64,000 nucleotides of DNA, taken from assembly GCA_963816785.1 (NCBI GenBank), contig CAWFLL010000004.1:806001-870000 (forward strand), read 5' to 3'. Of the stretch, positions 1 to 8,305 are shown in pieces (positions within the stretch are counted from its first letter, which is position 1; each line of letters opens with the position of its first letter). This DNA is from VRUE01 sp963816785. Lineage in GTDB: Bacteria > Actinomycetota > Thermoleophilia > Solirubrobacterales > 70-9. The notes under the pieces were generated by a model that ran no database searches, was not told where the DNA came from, and saw only the letters and a list, made by a program, of their open reading frames with translations. Both the position numbers and the translations under genes were made by a program.

Positions 1-26
1 GGTCGCCGATTGGCGGCAGCGGCCAA

Positions 27-350
27 ATGAGGCGTCGTTCTCGGCCAGACGTGCGCGACAACCCTGAGAAAGACCGCTTCGATGTCCTGGTCGACGGGCG
101 GCGGGTCGGCTACCTGAGGTACCGGCGCTTTCCGGACCGCATCGACCTCATCCACACCGAGATCCTGCCCCAGCACGAGGGCAAGGGATACGGTGGCGTG
201 CTGATCGCGGCGGCCCTGGCAAGCGCGCGGGAGGAGGGCCTCGCAGTCATCCCCCACTGTCCCTTCGTGCGCAAGTACATCGCGCACCACCCGGCCACGG
301 TCGACCTTGTCCCAGCCGCGCGGCGTGCCGAGTTCGGGCTGCCGGAGTAG
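27..350 (+). CDS. GNAT-family N-acetyltransferase, small YjdJ-like type
   Basis: A 107-residue single-domain protein of the short GNAT class (COG2388 type), predicted to use acetyl-CoA; the acceptor is unknown. The acetyl-CoA pyrophosphate-binding signature is visible as HEGKGYGG around residues 50-57, after a beta strand ending LIHTEILP. A typical C-terminal segment VIPHCPFVRKYIAHHP follows, in which members of this class keep a conserved Cys near a Pro and a late His. The length fits the family (about 90-110). The ATG has no strong Shine-Dalgarno in view and lies close to the window edge, so a slightly different start is possible. The next gene begins 10 bases downstream on the same strand. 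Confidence 0.85.
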   Translation: MRRRSRPDVRDNPEKDRFDVLVDGRRVGYLRYRRFPDRIDLIHTEILPQHEGKGYGGVLIAAALASAREEGLAVIPHCPFVRKYIAHHPATVDLVPAARRAEFGLPE

Positions 351-360
351 GCTGGCCCCG

Positions 361-1740
361 ATGTCCGTGGGATCCAGTGGTAGATCGCTGGCAGCCGTCG
401 CGATCGCCCTCGGTGCCTTCGTCATGGCGCTGCTGGTCGCCGTCGCTCCCAGCCAGGGACGCGGGACGCTCAGCTGCGAATACGTCGAGACCGGCGCCCC
501 GGGCCCGTCGGGCAACGTCCTGCGGATAACCGATCGAACCGACGGCGTCACGCACGTGTTCCGCGAAGGCGACGCGATCATCGTCTTCAGCAATTTCGAG
601 AGGGAGCCGACCAGCTGCACGGGAGCCCCGGCAACGGTGTTCAACGTCGACCGAATCGAGCTCACGACCAACAGCGCTCCATTCATCAACTACCACGGCG
701 ACGGGCCACTCGCCCCCGGGGCGTCGGCGGAGGCCAGCGGCCCCGAGATCGAGATCTCAATCCAGGAGGACGGCCCAGAAAGAGTGCTCAACGTCTCAGC
801 CACGGCGGGCGTCGCAGGGCAGCTCGGACCGCGTCGCGTGGGCGTGAACCTCAACCCCGAAGCGGATGGCAACGCTCGCGACGTCGATGTCGTCCTCCCC
901 ACCGTGAAACTGAGCGAGATCACGAAGCTGAGGCTGGTCGGCATGCGTGACTCCAGGGCATTCAGCGCCCTCGGCGGCCCCGAGTTCACAGGCCCATATC
1001 CCGTCGACGGCCTGCTGCTGGCCGGCGGGCCGGGCGACAACACGCTGATCGGGGGCCCCCACCGAGACATTCTCATCGGCGGCACCGGAAACGACGCGTT
1101 GCGCGGCGGCGAGGGCGAAGATCACCTCACGGTCGGGCCAGGCAGGGATCTGGCCAAGGCCGGCAAGGGGCGCGACACGATCTTCAACGTCAGTGACGTG
1201 GGTGGCGTGCCCGCGGACACCGCACCGGACAAGATCGATGCCGGCCCCGGCGACGACCAGGTCGATGTCGAACAGCTGCTCCGGGGCGACAGGGTCGACT
1301 GTGGGCCGGGACGTCACGATTCGGCGTTCGTCGACGCCGGCGACCGAGCCTCCGGTTGCGAGCAGATTTCCTCGGCCCGCTCATCCGCGTCGGCGTCGGC
1401 CGAAACCGCCGTTCCACCACCATCGAACGAATTCAGCCTCGGCAAGCTGAACAACGACCGCGAGAAGGGAACGGCGCTGGTGCCGGTCTTGATCCCGGGC
1501 CCCGGCACCGTCAGCGCCAAAGCTCGAAAGCCCTTGATCCGGACGGCAAGTCTGAGCGCCGACTCGGGCGGAAAGCTCCTCGTGCCCCTCGTCCCCACAG
1601 CTGCCGGTAGGACGGTCCTGAGGAGGAAGGGGCGATTCTCGGTCGTGGTCGTGATCACCTTCACCCCGACCGGAGGTGCGCCTGCCACCGTGTCCTTCGC
1701 GCCCCGCTTGAAGCTGGACCCGCCCAGGCCATCACGCTGA
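361..1740 (+). CDS. Secreted protein with RTX-type calcium-binding repeats
   Basis: About 459 residues from the ATG chosen here. It opens with a basic stretch and a hydrophobic core (residues 9-30, AAVAIALGAFVMALLVAV), a plausible Sec signal peptide. Residues 219-320 carry degenerate RTX nonapeptides of the GGxGxDxLx type (LIGGTGNDALRGGEGEDHL, then GGPGDN-, GPGRDL-, GPGDDQ-like units), which normally fold as a calcium-binding beta roll outside the cell. The region before and the 100-residue C-terminal part are not recognised. An in-frame start 54 bases earlier would run into the preceding acetyltransferase gene and spoil the signal peptide, so the later ATG is preferred. No protease or lipase domain is visible; the function is unknown. 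Confidence 0.75.
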   Translation: MSVGSSGRSLAAVAIALGAFVMALLVAVAPSQGRGTLSCEYVETGAPGPSGNVLRITDRTDGVTHVFREGDAIIVFSNFEREPTSCTGAPATVFNVDRIELTTNSAPFINYHGDGPLAPGASAEASGPEIEISIQEDGPERVLNVSATAGVAGQLGPRRVGVNLNPEADGNARDVDVVLPTVKLSEITKLRLVGMRDSRAFSALGGPEFTGPYPVDGLLLAGGPGDNTLIGGPHRDILIGGTGNDALRGGEGEDHLTVGPGRDLAKAGKGRDTIFNVSDVGGVPADTAPDKIDAGPGDDQVDVEQLLRGDRVDCGPGRHDSAFVDAGDRASGCEQISSARSSASASAETAVPPPSNEFSLGKLNNDREKGTALVPVLIPGPGTVSAKARKPLIRTASLSADSGGKLLVPLVPTAAGRTVLRRKGRFSVVVVITFTPTGGAPATVSFAPRLKLDPPRPSR

Positions 1741-1785
1741 ACCCATTTTGCGGCTGCAGCACCGCGCGCTCTAGAGTCCCGCTCG

Positions 1786-2748
1786 ATGAGGGACGCTTCT
1801 CCCCAGCGGGTCGCGGTGATCGACATCGGCACCAACTCGACCCGCATGTTCGTCGCCGACATCGCCGACGGCCGGGTCTCGCGGATCGAGCGGCAGAGCA
1901 GGGTGACCCGGCTCGGGAGGGGCGTCGACCTCTCCGGCCAGCTGTCGTCAGAGGCGGTCGAGGCGACATGCGAGGTGATCGCCGACTACGTCGCGATCTG
2001 CCGCGAGGCCGGAGTGGAGGAGATCGACGCGATCGCCACCAGCGCGGTCCGCGACGCCGCTAACGGCGATGCGTTCGTCGCCGAGCTGCGCGAGCGCTTC
2101 GCGCTCTCTGCGCGGGTTCTGGATGGCGAGGAGGAGGCGCGCCTCACCTACCTCGGGGCGACCTCCGAGCGGCCGTCGATCGGGTCGGCCCTCGTCATCG
2201 ACATCGGCGGCGGCTCGACCGAGCTGATCGTCGGCCACGGCGACCGGATCGATTTCCACACCTCGCTGCAGGCCGGCGTCGTGCGCCACACCGAGCGCCA
2301 CATCGCTGCCGACCCCCCAACCACCGGCGAGCTGGAGGCGCTTGCCGCCGATGCCCGCTCCCTGATCGAGGCGGCCGTGGCCGATCGGCCCGAGGCGCGG
2401 GCGACGAAGGGGATCGCAGTCGCCGGCACCCCGACCTCGCTCGCAGCAGTGGACCTGGAACTGGACCCATATGACCCGGAGCGGGTCCACGGCCACGTCC
2501 TGTCGCTCCCCTCGATCCAGCGCCTGCTCTCGCGGTTCGCGGCGGCGCCCCTGGCCGAGCGGGCGGCCATCGTCGGCCTGCATCCCGATCGCGCCCCGAC
2601 GATCATCGCCGGCGTCGTGATCCTGATCGAGACGATGCGCGCCTTCGACCTCGACAGGATCGAGGTCTCCGAGCACGACATCCTCTACGGGGCGGCGATC
2701 GCCGCGGCCTCGAGGCGTGGGCAGGCGCCGAGCCAGCAGCACCAGTAG
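1786..2748 (+). CDS. ppx: Exopolyphosphatase / guanosine pentaphosphatase (Ppx/GppA family)
   Basis: A 320-residue member of the ASKHA-fold Ppx/GppA family, which releases phosphate from the ends of polyphosphate and/or converts pppGpp to ppGpp in the cytoplasm. Phosphate-loop 1 is DIGTNSTRMFVADI near residue 12. The TSAVRDAANG segment near residue 80 and phosphate-loop 2 DIGGGSTELI near residue 133 are intact. It is the short actinobacterial form (about 310-320), without the C-terminal HD domain of E. coli Ppx. In Mycobacterium a homologue closes the eno-ftsB-DUF501-ppx cluster. Here eno and ftsB lie 12 kb away on the other strand, so the cluster has been rearranged. The choice between Ppx and GppA activity cannot be made from sequence. 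Confidence 0.9.
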   Translation: MRDASPQRVAVIDIGTNSTRMFVADIADGRVSRIERQSRVTRLGRGVDLSGQLSSEAVEATCEVIADYVAICREAGVEEIDAIATSAVRDAANGDAFVAELRERFALSARVLDGEEEARLTYLGATSERPSIGSALVIDIGGGSTELIVGHGDRIDFHTSLQAGVVRHTERHIAADPPTTGELEALAADARSLIEAAVADRPEARATKGIAVAGTPTSLAAVDLELDPYDPERVHGHVLSLPSIQRLLSRFAAAPLAERAAIVGLHPDRAPTIIAGVVILIETMRAFDLDRIEVSEHDILYGAAIAAASRRGQAPSQQHQ

Positions 2749-3135
2749 CCAAAAGCTGGGACCGCGTGTACAGCTTGGTATCCAACGCCCCTACATATGG
2801 GTAAACGCATGGCTCGAACCCATAAAAGTAGGTAGTTCAACTCTACCTATAAATGAGTAGCACGGTTAGGCGCTCCTAGACAGATCGGATAGGCGGGCAG
2901 ATAATCGCCGCATTGGGAAAGGGGATGGGCAAGGTGCCCGTTTCCAACCCCGTTCAAAGGGTTCGGACGATTGCCGCATCATGGCGCCTCCCGCCGTCTG
3001 GGCCTGGAGAGCAAATACTGGTCCCTGAAGACGTACCCCTGCCCGTCCTGAGGGGCCAATTTGAATCGGCCGCCAGCAATGGCGGTCGATTCTCGTTTCG
3101 GCGCCGGAGTGCAGCGCCGTTTGCTTTCCCTCTGG
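2749..3135. other. Intergenic region with an AT-rich patch and inverted repeats
   Basis: 387 bases between convergent ppx and the thiamine-diphosphate enzyme with no convincing gene. Bases 2750-2880 are clearly richer in A+T than the surroundings and contain two stem-loops: TATGGGT at 2796-2802 with ACCCATA at 2818-2824, and TAGGTAG at 2829-2835 with CTACCTA at 2843-2849 (7-base loop). A GGCTCGAACCC stretch at 2811-2821 resembles a tRNA T-arm on the other strand, but no cloverleaf can be drawn. A small hairpin GGGCA/TGCCC follows near 2925, and a probable terminator lies at 3064-3091. The patch could be a remnant of an integrated element; no integrase is present. Confidence 0.4.
3064..3091 (-). 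terminator. Putative terminator hairpin after the thiamine-diphosphate enzyme gene
   Basis: AATCGGCCGCC (3064-3074) pairs with GGCGGTCGATT (3081-3091) across a 6-base loop: 11 positions, one of them a mismatch. It begins 45 bases past the minus-strand stop codon of the thiamine-diphosphate enzyme. On the minus strand it is followed by a weak T-rich stretch (TTCAAATTGG), so termination is plausible but the U-tract is poor. Confidence 0.45.
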
Positions 3136-4749
3136 TCAAGCCAAATTCGACTTGCGCGGGTAGACCACCTCGGGGTCCGTGATCACGTTCACGAGGGTCG
3201 GCCTCCCGGACTCGAAGGCCCGCTCCAGCGCCGGCCTCAGCTGCTCGGGATCGCGGACCGCGATCCCGTCGCACCCGAGCGCCTCGACCATCTGCTCGTA
3301 GGGCGTCTCCGGCCGCAGCTCGGCGGCGACCGAGTAGCCGTAGAGGAACTTCATCGGGTGATGCTCGAGCGCCCAGATCCCGTTGTTGCCCATCACACCC
3401 ACCACACCGAGGCCGTGACGCGCCATTGTGTCGAACTCGATCCCCGCGAAGCCGAATGCGCCGTCTCCGAGCAGGAGGCAGACCTGGCGCTCCGGATGGG
3501 CCAGCTTGGCGCCGATCGCCTGACCGGGGCCGGCGCCCAGGCACCCGAACGGCCCCGGGTCCATCCAGCAGCCCGGCTCGAAGGTTTCGATGTGGCGGCC
3601 GGCGTAGGAGACGAAGTCGCCGCCGTCCCCGATCACGATCGCGTCGCGGTCGAGCACCTCGCCGAGCTCCCTGTATATGCGGACCGGGTGCAGCGGCGAG
3701 CGGGCGTCGTTCAGCTCATCCTGCTCGGCGGCGCGCTTCTCGGCCTCGACCGCCCGCAGCTGATCCAGCCAGGCCTCCGTCCGCCGCGGGCCGCCGGCGG
3801 CCGTCTCGACCAGAGCCGCGAGGGTGGCGCGCACGTCGCCGACCAGATCGACATCGGGGGGGCGGTTCGCGGTCAGCTGATTCGGGGCGGCATCGAGCCG
3901 GATCAGCCTGGTCTCCGCCCCGAAGCTGCCGCCGAAGCCGAGCCGGAAGTCGATCGGGACGCCGATCAGGAGCGCCACGTCGGCGCCGCCCAGGCCGGCG
4001 CCGCGGGCGCGGCTGAAGGCGAGCTCATGATCGGCCGGCAGGCAGCCGCGGCCGAGGCCGTTGAGGAACACCGGGATCCCGAGCCCCTCGGCAAGCGCGC
4101 GGAGCTCCTCCTCCCCGCGCCCCCAGTAGAGGCCGGAGCCGGCCATGATCGCCGGCCGCTCCGCACGCCCCAGCATGGCCGCCGCCTCCTCGACACCCGC
4201 TGCGGGGGTCGCTCCAGTCTCCTCCGGCACGGCGGGTATCTCCGGCTCGGCCTCGCTGAAGACGACGTCGAGCGGATAGTCGAGGAAGGTGGGGCCGCTC
4301 GGCGCGGCCAGCGCGAGATCGAGCGCCGCCGCGGTCATCTCCCCGATCCGGGCCGGCTCCCTGACCGTCTGCGCGTCCTTGACCAGCGGCGAGACGAAGG
4401 GCAGATGGTCGATCTCCTGCAGGGATCCGGCGCCCCAGCGCAGCTCCGGCGCGCGCCCCCCCAGCACGCAGAGCGGCGAGCCGTTTGCCTGGGCGCCGGC
4501 GATCGCGCTGACGCCGTTCGTCACCCCGGGGCCGGCGGTCAGCGCCGCGACCCCGACCCGGCGCGTCGCCTTCGCGAAGCCCTCGGCGGCGAACGCGGCG
4601 GACTGCTCGTGGCGGACGTCGACGATCTCGATCCCCTCGGCACGGCACCCGTCGTAGATCGAGAACAGGTGTCCGCCGGACAGCGTGAAGAGGTGGCTGA
4701 CGCCCCGCGAGCCAAGTGCCCTGGCAACCAGTCGTCCCCCGTGCTCCAC
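3136..4749 (-). CDS. Thiamine-diphosphate-dependent enzyme, acetolactate synthase-like
   Basis: A 537-residue protein with the three-domain layout of the acetolactate synthase/oxalyl-CoA decarboxylase superfamily. The N-terminal pyrimidine-binding domain has the catalytic Glu in RHEQSAAFAAEGFA (about residue 48) and the family signature AALTAGPGVTNGVSA. A central domain follows, and then a C-terminal diphosphate-binding domain with GDGAFGFAGIEFD and the closing asparagines of GVMGNNGIW (the GDG-x(25-30)-NN motif). No regulatory subunit (ilvN) or other branched-chain amino acid gene is adjacent, so a role in isoleucine/valine synthesis is doubtful. A decarboxylase or lyase acting on a 2-keto acid or acyl-CoA is equally possible. 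It diverges from the tRNA-Leu gene. Confidence 0.8.
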   Translation of the reverse strand: MEHGGRLVARALGSRGVSHLFTLSGGHLFSIYDGCRAEGIEIVDVRHEQSAAFAAEGFAKATRRVGVAALTAGPGVTNGVSAIAGAQANGSPLCVLGGRAPELRWGAGSLQEIDHLPFVSPLVKDAQTVREPARIGEMTAAALDLALAAPSGPTFLDYPLDVVFSEAEPEIPAVPEETGATPAAGVEEAAAMLGRAERPAIMAGSGLYWGRGEEELRALAEGLGIPVFLNGLGRGCLPADHELAFSRARGAGLGGADVALLIGVPIDFRLGFGGSFGAETRLIRLDAAPNQLTANRPPDVDLVGDVRATLAALVETAAGGPRRTEAWLDQLRAVEAEKRAAEQDELNDARSPLHPVRIYRELGEVLDRDAIVIGDGGDFVSYAGRHIETFEPGCWMDPGPFGCLGAGPGQAIGAKLAHPERQVCLLLGDGAFGFAGIEFDTMARHGLGVVGVMGNNGIWALEHHPMKFLYGYSVAAELRPETPYEQMVEALGCDGIAVRDPEQLRPALERAFESGRPTLVNVITDPEVVYPRKSNLA

Positions 4750-4825
4750 AGACCAAAGCCTATGGCCAACCGATTAGCGAGTGTCACGATCTGATTCCTC
4801 GCGAGCGGCGTCGATACGGCGATTG

Positions 4826-4861
4826 CCGCCGCCCGCGGACGCGAAGCGGAGCGGGCGGCGG
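4826..4861. repeat. Perfect GC-rich inverted repeat upstream of tRNA-Leu
   Basis: CCGCCGCCCGC (4826-4836) and GCGGGCGGCGG (4851-4861) form perfect 11-base arms around a 14-base purine-rich spacer. It sits between the divergent thiamine-diphosphate enzyme and tRNA-Leu and ends 13 bases before the mature tRNA. It could be an operator, or a hairpin in the tRNA precursor. No T-tract follows, so it is not a classic terminator. Confidence 0.6.
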
Positions 4862-4874
4862 AATAATCATGGAT

Positions 4875-4960
4875 GCCCGGGTGGCGAAACTGGCAAAAGC
4901 GGCGCCCTTAAAAGGCGCTGCCCCTTCGGGGGCTTGCGGGTTCGAGTCCCGCCCCGGGCA
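4875..4960 (+). tRNA. tRNA-Leu (anticodon UAA)
   Basis: An 86-base class II tRNA. The acceptor arms GCCCGGG (4875-4881) and CCCGGGC (4953-4959) pair perfectly and the discriminator is A at 4960. The anticodon stem GCGCC/GGCGC encloses the loop CTTAAAA with anticodon TAA at 4909-4911. A long variable arm (CTGCCCCTTCGGGGGC region) and the T-arm GCGGG-TTCGAGT-CCCGC are present. The 3' CCA is not encoded (CTG follows). The long variable arm and A73 fit leucine. Confidence 0.96.
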
Positions 4961-5063
4961 CTGGGTAGCAGGCCTAAAGCGACCCTAAAAATGCTCTGGG
5001 ACCGCAACTACCCCGATGGTACGGTGTCTCTGAGGGCAGAACACGCCTTCCCTGGAGAGTGAC

Positions 5064-6578
5064 TTGGAGGCATCAGCTCTAACACATGCCAGTCAGCGCG
5101 GACTTCTCGCCCGCCGCTCCCCGCTGCTGAAGCTGCAGGGGGACGGACGGCTGATCTCGATGGCCAGGAGCGGCAACGCCGGGGCGTTCGAGACCATCGT
5201 CGATCGCTACCAGGGCCGCCTGCTCGGGTTCTGCCGGCAGATGCTCGGCTCCACCGAGGACGCCGAGGACGTCCTCCAGGAGGTCTTCGTCAACGCCTAC
5301 CGGGCGATGCTCGGCGACGACCGCGACATCAACCTGCGGCCGTGGCTGTACCGGATCGCCCGCAACCGCTGCCTCAACCACCTTCGCAAACCGACCGCGG
5401 ACGCCCAGGAATCGATGGACATGGTCCCGATCGTCGAGGCCGCCTCGACCGCGGAGAAGGTCCACAACCGCGAGGAGTTCCGCCAGCTCCTGACCGACGT
5501 GGGCAAGCTCCCCGAGACGCAGCGCTCGGCGCTGATGCTGCGCGAGATGGACGCGATGTCCTATGAGGAAATCGCCCAGGCGATGGAGACCAGCGTCCCC
5601 TCGGTCAAGTCGCTGCTGGTACGGGCGCGCATCTCCCTTGCCGAGGCGAGCCAGGCCCGCCAGCTCACCTGCGGCGAGGTGCGGATCGAGCTCGCCGAGG
5701 CAACCGAGGGCCTGCGCAAGGTCTCCGGCCCGGTGCGCCGCCACGTGCGCGACTGCGAGGAGTGCTCCGACTTCCGCTCCCAGGTCCGCTCCAACGACAA
5801 GGCGCTGGCGGCGCTGTTCCCGGCCGGCCCGCTGCTGGCGCTGAAAGGCTTCATCCTCTCCAAGCTCGGCTTCGGAGCCGGCGGCGGCGCGGGCGGCGGC
5901 GCGACCGCGAGCGCCGGAGCGGGCGCGACGGCTACCGCTTCCGCGACCGGAGCGGGCGCCGTCGGCACGGTCGGCGCCGCGATCGGCAGCAGCGGCACGG
6001 TCGGTGGGCTCAGCGCGGTCGGCGGGGCGATCGGCAGCAAGGCTGTCGCCGGCGTTGTCACCGCGGCGGTCCTAACCGCCGGCGCGGTCGAGGTGAAGCA
6101 GCAGGTGACCACCCCTTCCCCGCCCCCCAAGGCGCAAGCTGCGAGCACGCGTCGGATACCGCCGGCTCCGGCAGTCGCCCCGAGCCACCCCGCCAAACCG
6201 GCTCCCGAACCTACCACCGCGATCGTCCCCGCCCCGCCCGCCGAAGCACCGGCGACCGACGAGACTGCTCCCGGCCCGGCCCCCGAAATGGACGCCACCG
6301 CCGACCCCGCCGCTCCGTCCCACGCATCGGGCGAAGGCGAGGCGCCAGTCGCCACAGGCACACCCGCCGTGACCGAGGCCAAACCCCCGAGCGGCTCCGC
6401 GGGCGCGCCGGACGGCGGCGAAACGGTCGTCGTCACGGTCGGAAGCGCGCCCAACGCTCCGCCCGCCGAAGCGGCTCCGCCGGCGCCCAGCGAACCGCCG
6501 CCTCCGCCGGCCGAACCGGCAGCGGAAACACCGCCCCCACCGGGCTCGGAATCCCCAGCAGCGGCGCCGGGCGAATAG
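5064..6578 (+). CDS. ECF-type sigma factor fused to a zinc-finger anti-sigma-like domain, membrane segment and Pro-rich tail
   Basis: 504 residues. Residues 35-110 form sigma region 2 (QGRLLGFCRQMLGSTEDAED, RPWLYRIARNRCLNHLR). Residues 143-200 form region 4 with its helix-turn-helix (MSYEEIAQAMETSVPSVKSL). A ZAS-like zinc site follows, with C203, H227, C231 and C234 (HVRDCEEC), as found in separate anti-sigma factors. A Gly/Ala-rich linker leads to a probable membrane helix (about 331-350, GVVTAAVLTAGAVEV) and about 150 residues rich in Pro, Ala and Glu that would lie outside the cell. It thus looks like sigma and anti-sigma in one chain, tethered to the membrane. The start is TTG with GGAG six bases upstream; no in-frame ATG lies before region 2. 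It converges with the next gene 9 bases away. Confidence 0.85.
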   Translation: MEASALTHASQRGLLARRSPLLKLQGDGRLISMARSGNAGAFETIVDRYQGRLLGFCRQMLGSTEDAEDVLQEVFVNAYRAMLGDDRDINLRPWLYRIARNRCLNHLRKPTADAQESMDMVPIVEAASTAEKVHNREEFRQLLTDVGKLPETQRSALMLREMDAMSYEEIAQAMETSVPSVKSLLVRARISLAEASQARQLTCGEVRIELAEATEGLRKVSGPVRRHVRDCEECSDFRSQVRSNDKALAALFPAGPLLALKGFILSKLGFGAGGGAGGGATASAGAGATATASATGAGAVGTVGAAIGSSGTVGGLSAVGGAIGSKAVAGVVTAAVLTAGAVEVKQQVTTPSPPPKAQAASTRRIPPAPAVAPSHPAKPAPEPTTAIVPAPPAEAPATDETAPGPAPEMDATADPAAPSHASGEGEAPVATGTPAVTEAKPPSGSAGAPDGGETVVVTVGSAPNAPPAEAAPPAPSEPPPPPAEPAAETPPPPGSESPAAAPGE

Positions 6579-6587
6579 CCTGCTCAG

Positions 6588-7515
6588 CTAGCCCAGGCCG
6601 ATGACCTTGAGCCTGCGCGCCAGGCAGGTCCCGGCGAACCGGCGGGTTTCCTCGAGCGAGTAGCCGAACAGCTCCCAGTCATCGACGTCCTCCGCCCACG
6701 GCGGTGAGAGCACCCCGTCGGCGACCGGAAGCGATTCCTCCAGGGCTCGCTGGATCGCCTCCTTGTAGCGGTCGTCCTCGTGTGCCATCTCGCGCAGGAA
6801 GACCGAGCCGAAGGCGACGTGCCGGTGCTCGTCGCGGGCGACGTTCTGGAATCCCTCGACGAAGGCGGGCAGGGTTCCTTCGCGTTCGTTGAAGTCCATG
6901 ATGAAGTGCTGGCCGGTGAGGGCCAGCATCCCCTCGATCACCATGTGGTAGAGGGTCACCGCCTCGACCAGGGTCTCGGTGTCCTCCGGCTCGGCCGAGA
7001 GCCGGTCGGTGCGCTGCTTCAGCATCTCGTCGAATAGCAGCCCGAAGTTGTCGTTCAGGTGCTCGGAGGTCTGCTCGAGCATCTCCGACAGCTCATCTGA
7101 GTCGAGCACGCCGACCTCACGGTAGAAGCGCTCGAAGAAGCGGACGTGCCGGGCCTCGTCGGCGATCTGGGTGCAGAGGAAGATTTTCTGGTCCTCGGTC
7201 GGGGCAGCACGCATGATCGGCCCCAGCTCCTCGGCGACCTTCTGCTCGCCGATGAAGAACGAGGACAGCCCGTACATCCGCTGGAAGCGCTCCTCCTCCG
7301 GGATCCGCTCGTGCCAGTCTTCGCGATCGCGGCTGAAGTCGAGCTCCTGCGTCTGCCACTGCTGGCGCTCCCAGAGCAGGTACAGCTCCTTGTAGGTGAG
7401 GAGCTGTGACCTCCGACGTGCGGTCGGCCTCCTTCATCAACGCCGGGTCGGCGGTCGCCTGGAAATCGGCTCGCTCGGTCCTCGGCTGGGTCCCAGTTGC
7501 CTCCTTGGCCTCCAT
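6588..7515 (-). CDS. R2lox-like diiron/Mn-Fe oxidase (one frameshift near the N-terminus)
   Basis: A ferritin-like protein of about 305 residues, usually annotated as ribonucleotide reductase beta chain. All six metal ligands are present: Glu in FFIGEQKV, E-x-x-H in DEARH, Glu in MVIEGM, E-x-x-H in DEHRH. The residue three after the first ligand Glu is Val, and a Tyr lies five before the third (YHMVIE). These match the Val-Tyr ether-crosslink pair of R2lox proteins. No Tyr follows the first His at the radical position of class Ia R2. The N-terminus starts at an ATG with GGAAG upstream, but the frame breaks near 7400, where one surplus base separates SEVTA from LLTYKELY. The LDFSRDREDW motif lies beyond the break. 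This is probably a sequence error. A paralogue with an extra domain lies at 56.7 kb. Confidence 0.8.
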
Positions 7516-7591
7516 CTGCTTCCTCTCCTCGACTCTCGCTCAGGGCTGACGCGAGAGTAGCGCAGGACTGGCTGGCCAGCCAAAGAATGGC

Positions 7592-8305
7592 TCAGACCGA
7601 GTGCGCCTCGCCCGGCTTCAGCAGCACGACCCGCGATGAGCCCGCCGACTCGACCTCGGCCTTGAAGGCGTCGCTGTCGGTGGCGATCGGGGGGAACGTG
7701 TCGTAGTGCATCGGGATCACGGTCCCGGCGCCGATCAGGTTCGCCGCGTAGGCCGCGTCGCGGCGGTCCATCGTGTAGTGGCCGCCGATCGGCATCAGGA
7801 CGACGTCGACGGGGTTGCGCTCCGCAATCAGTTTCATGTCCCCGAACAGGCAGGTGTCGCCGGTGTGGTAGACGGTGACGCCGCCGATCGAGATCAGCAG
7901 GCCGGTGGGGACTCCGATCGAGATCCCGTGCTCGGCGCTGTAGGGCGCCTCTGCCGAGCCCGGGATCGTGTTCGTGTGCCAGGCCGGGACCAGCTTGATC
8001 CAGCCCCAATCGAAACGGACCGTGCCGCCGAGATTGGGATCGCTGACGGTGTCGGCACCCTGGGACTCGAGCCAGTTGGCGAGCTCGACGATCGCCACAC
8101 AGTGCGCGCCGGTACGGGTCGCAACCGCGACGGCGTCGGCCATGTGATCGGCGTGCCCGTGGGTGAGCGCGATGTGGGTCGGCTCGACCTCCTCTGCGGT
8201 GACCACGGCGGCTGGGTTGTTGGGTTTCAGGAACGGGTCGACGAGCAGCCTCACATCTCCCTCGCTCAGTTCGAAGCACGCGTGTCCGTGAAATCGGATC
8301 TCCAT
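7592..8305 (-). CDS. Metal-dependent hydrolase of the UPF0173 / UlaG-like metallo-beta-lactamase fold family
   Basis: 237 residues with the short metallo-beta-lactamase fold typical of UPF0173: N-terminal MEIRFHGHACFEL, a DPFL turn, the metal site HGHADH near residue 50, and later His/Asp ligands in HTGDTC and PMHYDTFP. The length matches the family (225-240). The substrate is not known for most members; UlaG itself is a lactonase for ascorbate 6-phosphate. It follows the preceding 110-residue gene directly (TGAATG), so the two are cotranscribed and sit behind the short leader frame at 8638-8706. Confidence 0.9.
   Translation of the reverse strand: MEIRFHGHACFELSEGDVRLLVDPFLKPNNPAAVVTAEEVEPTHIALTHGHADHMADAVAVATRTGAHCVAIVELANWLESQGADTVSDPNLGGTVRFDWGWIKLVPAWHTNTIPGSAEAPYSAEHGISIGVPTGLLISIGGVTVYHTGDTCLFGDMKLIAERNPVDVVLMPIGGHYTMDRRDAAYAANLIGAGTVIPMHYDTFPPIATDSDAFKAEVESAGSSRVVLLKPGEAHSV

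Noticed and set aside
2811..2821. T-arm-like GGCTCGAACCC as part of a tRNA
   Set aside because: No acceptor or anticodon stem could be paired at the right distances on either strand.
3061..4794. Plus-strand open frame opposite the thiamine-diphosphate enzyme
   Set aside because: The minus strand carries the full set of family motifs; the plus-strand product is an Arg/Gly-rich shadow.
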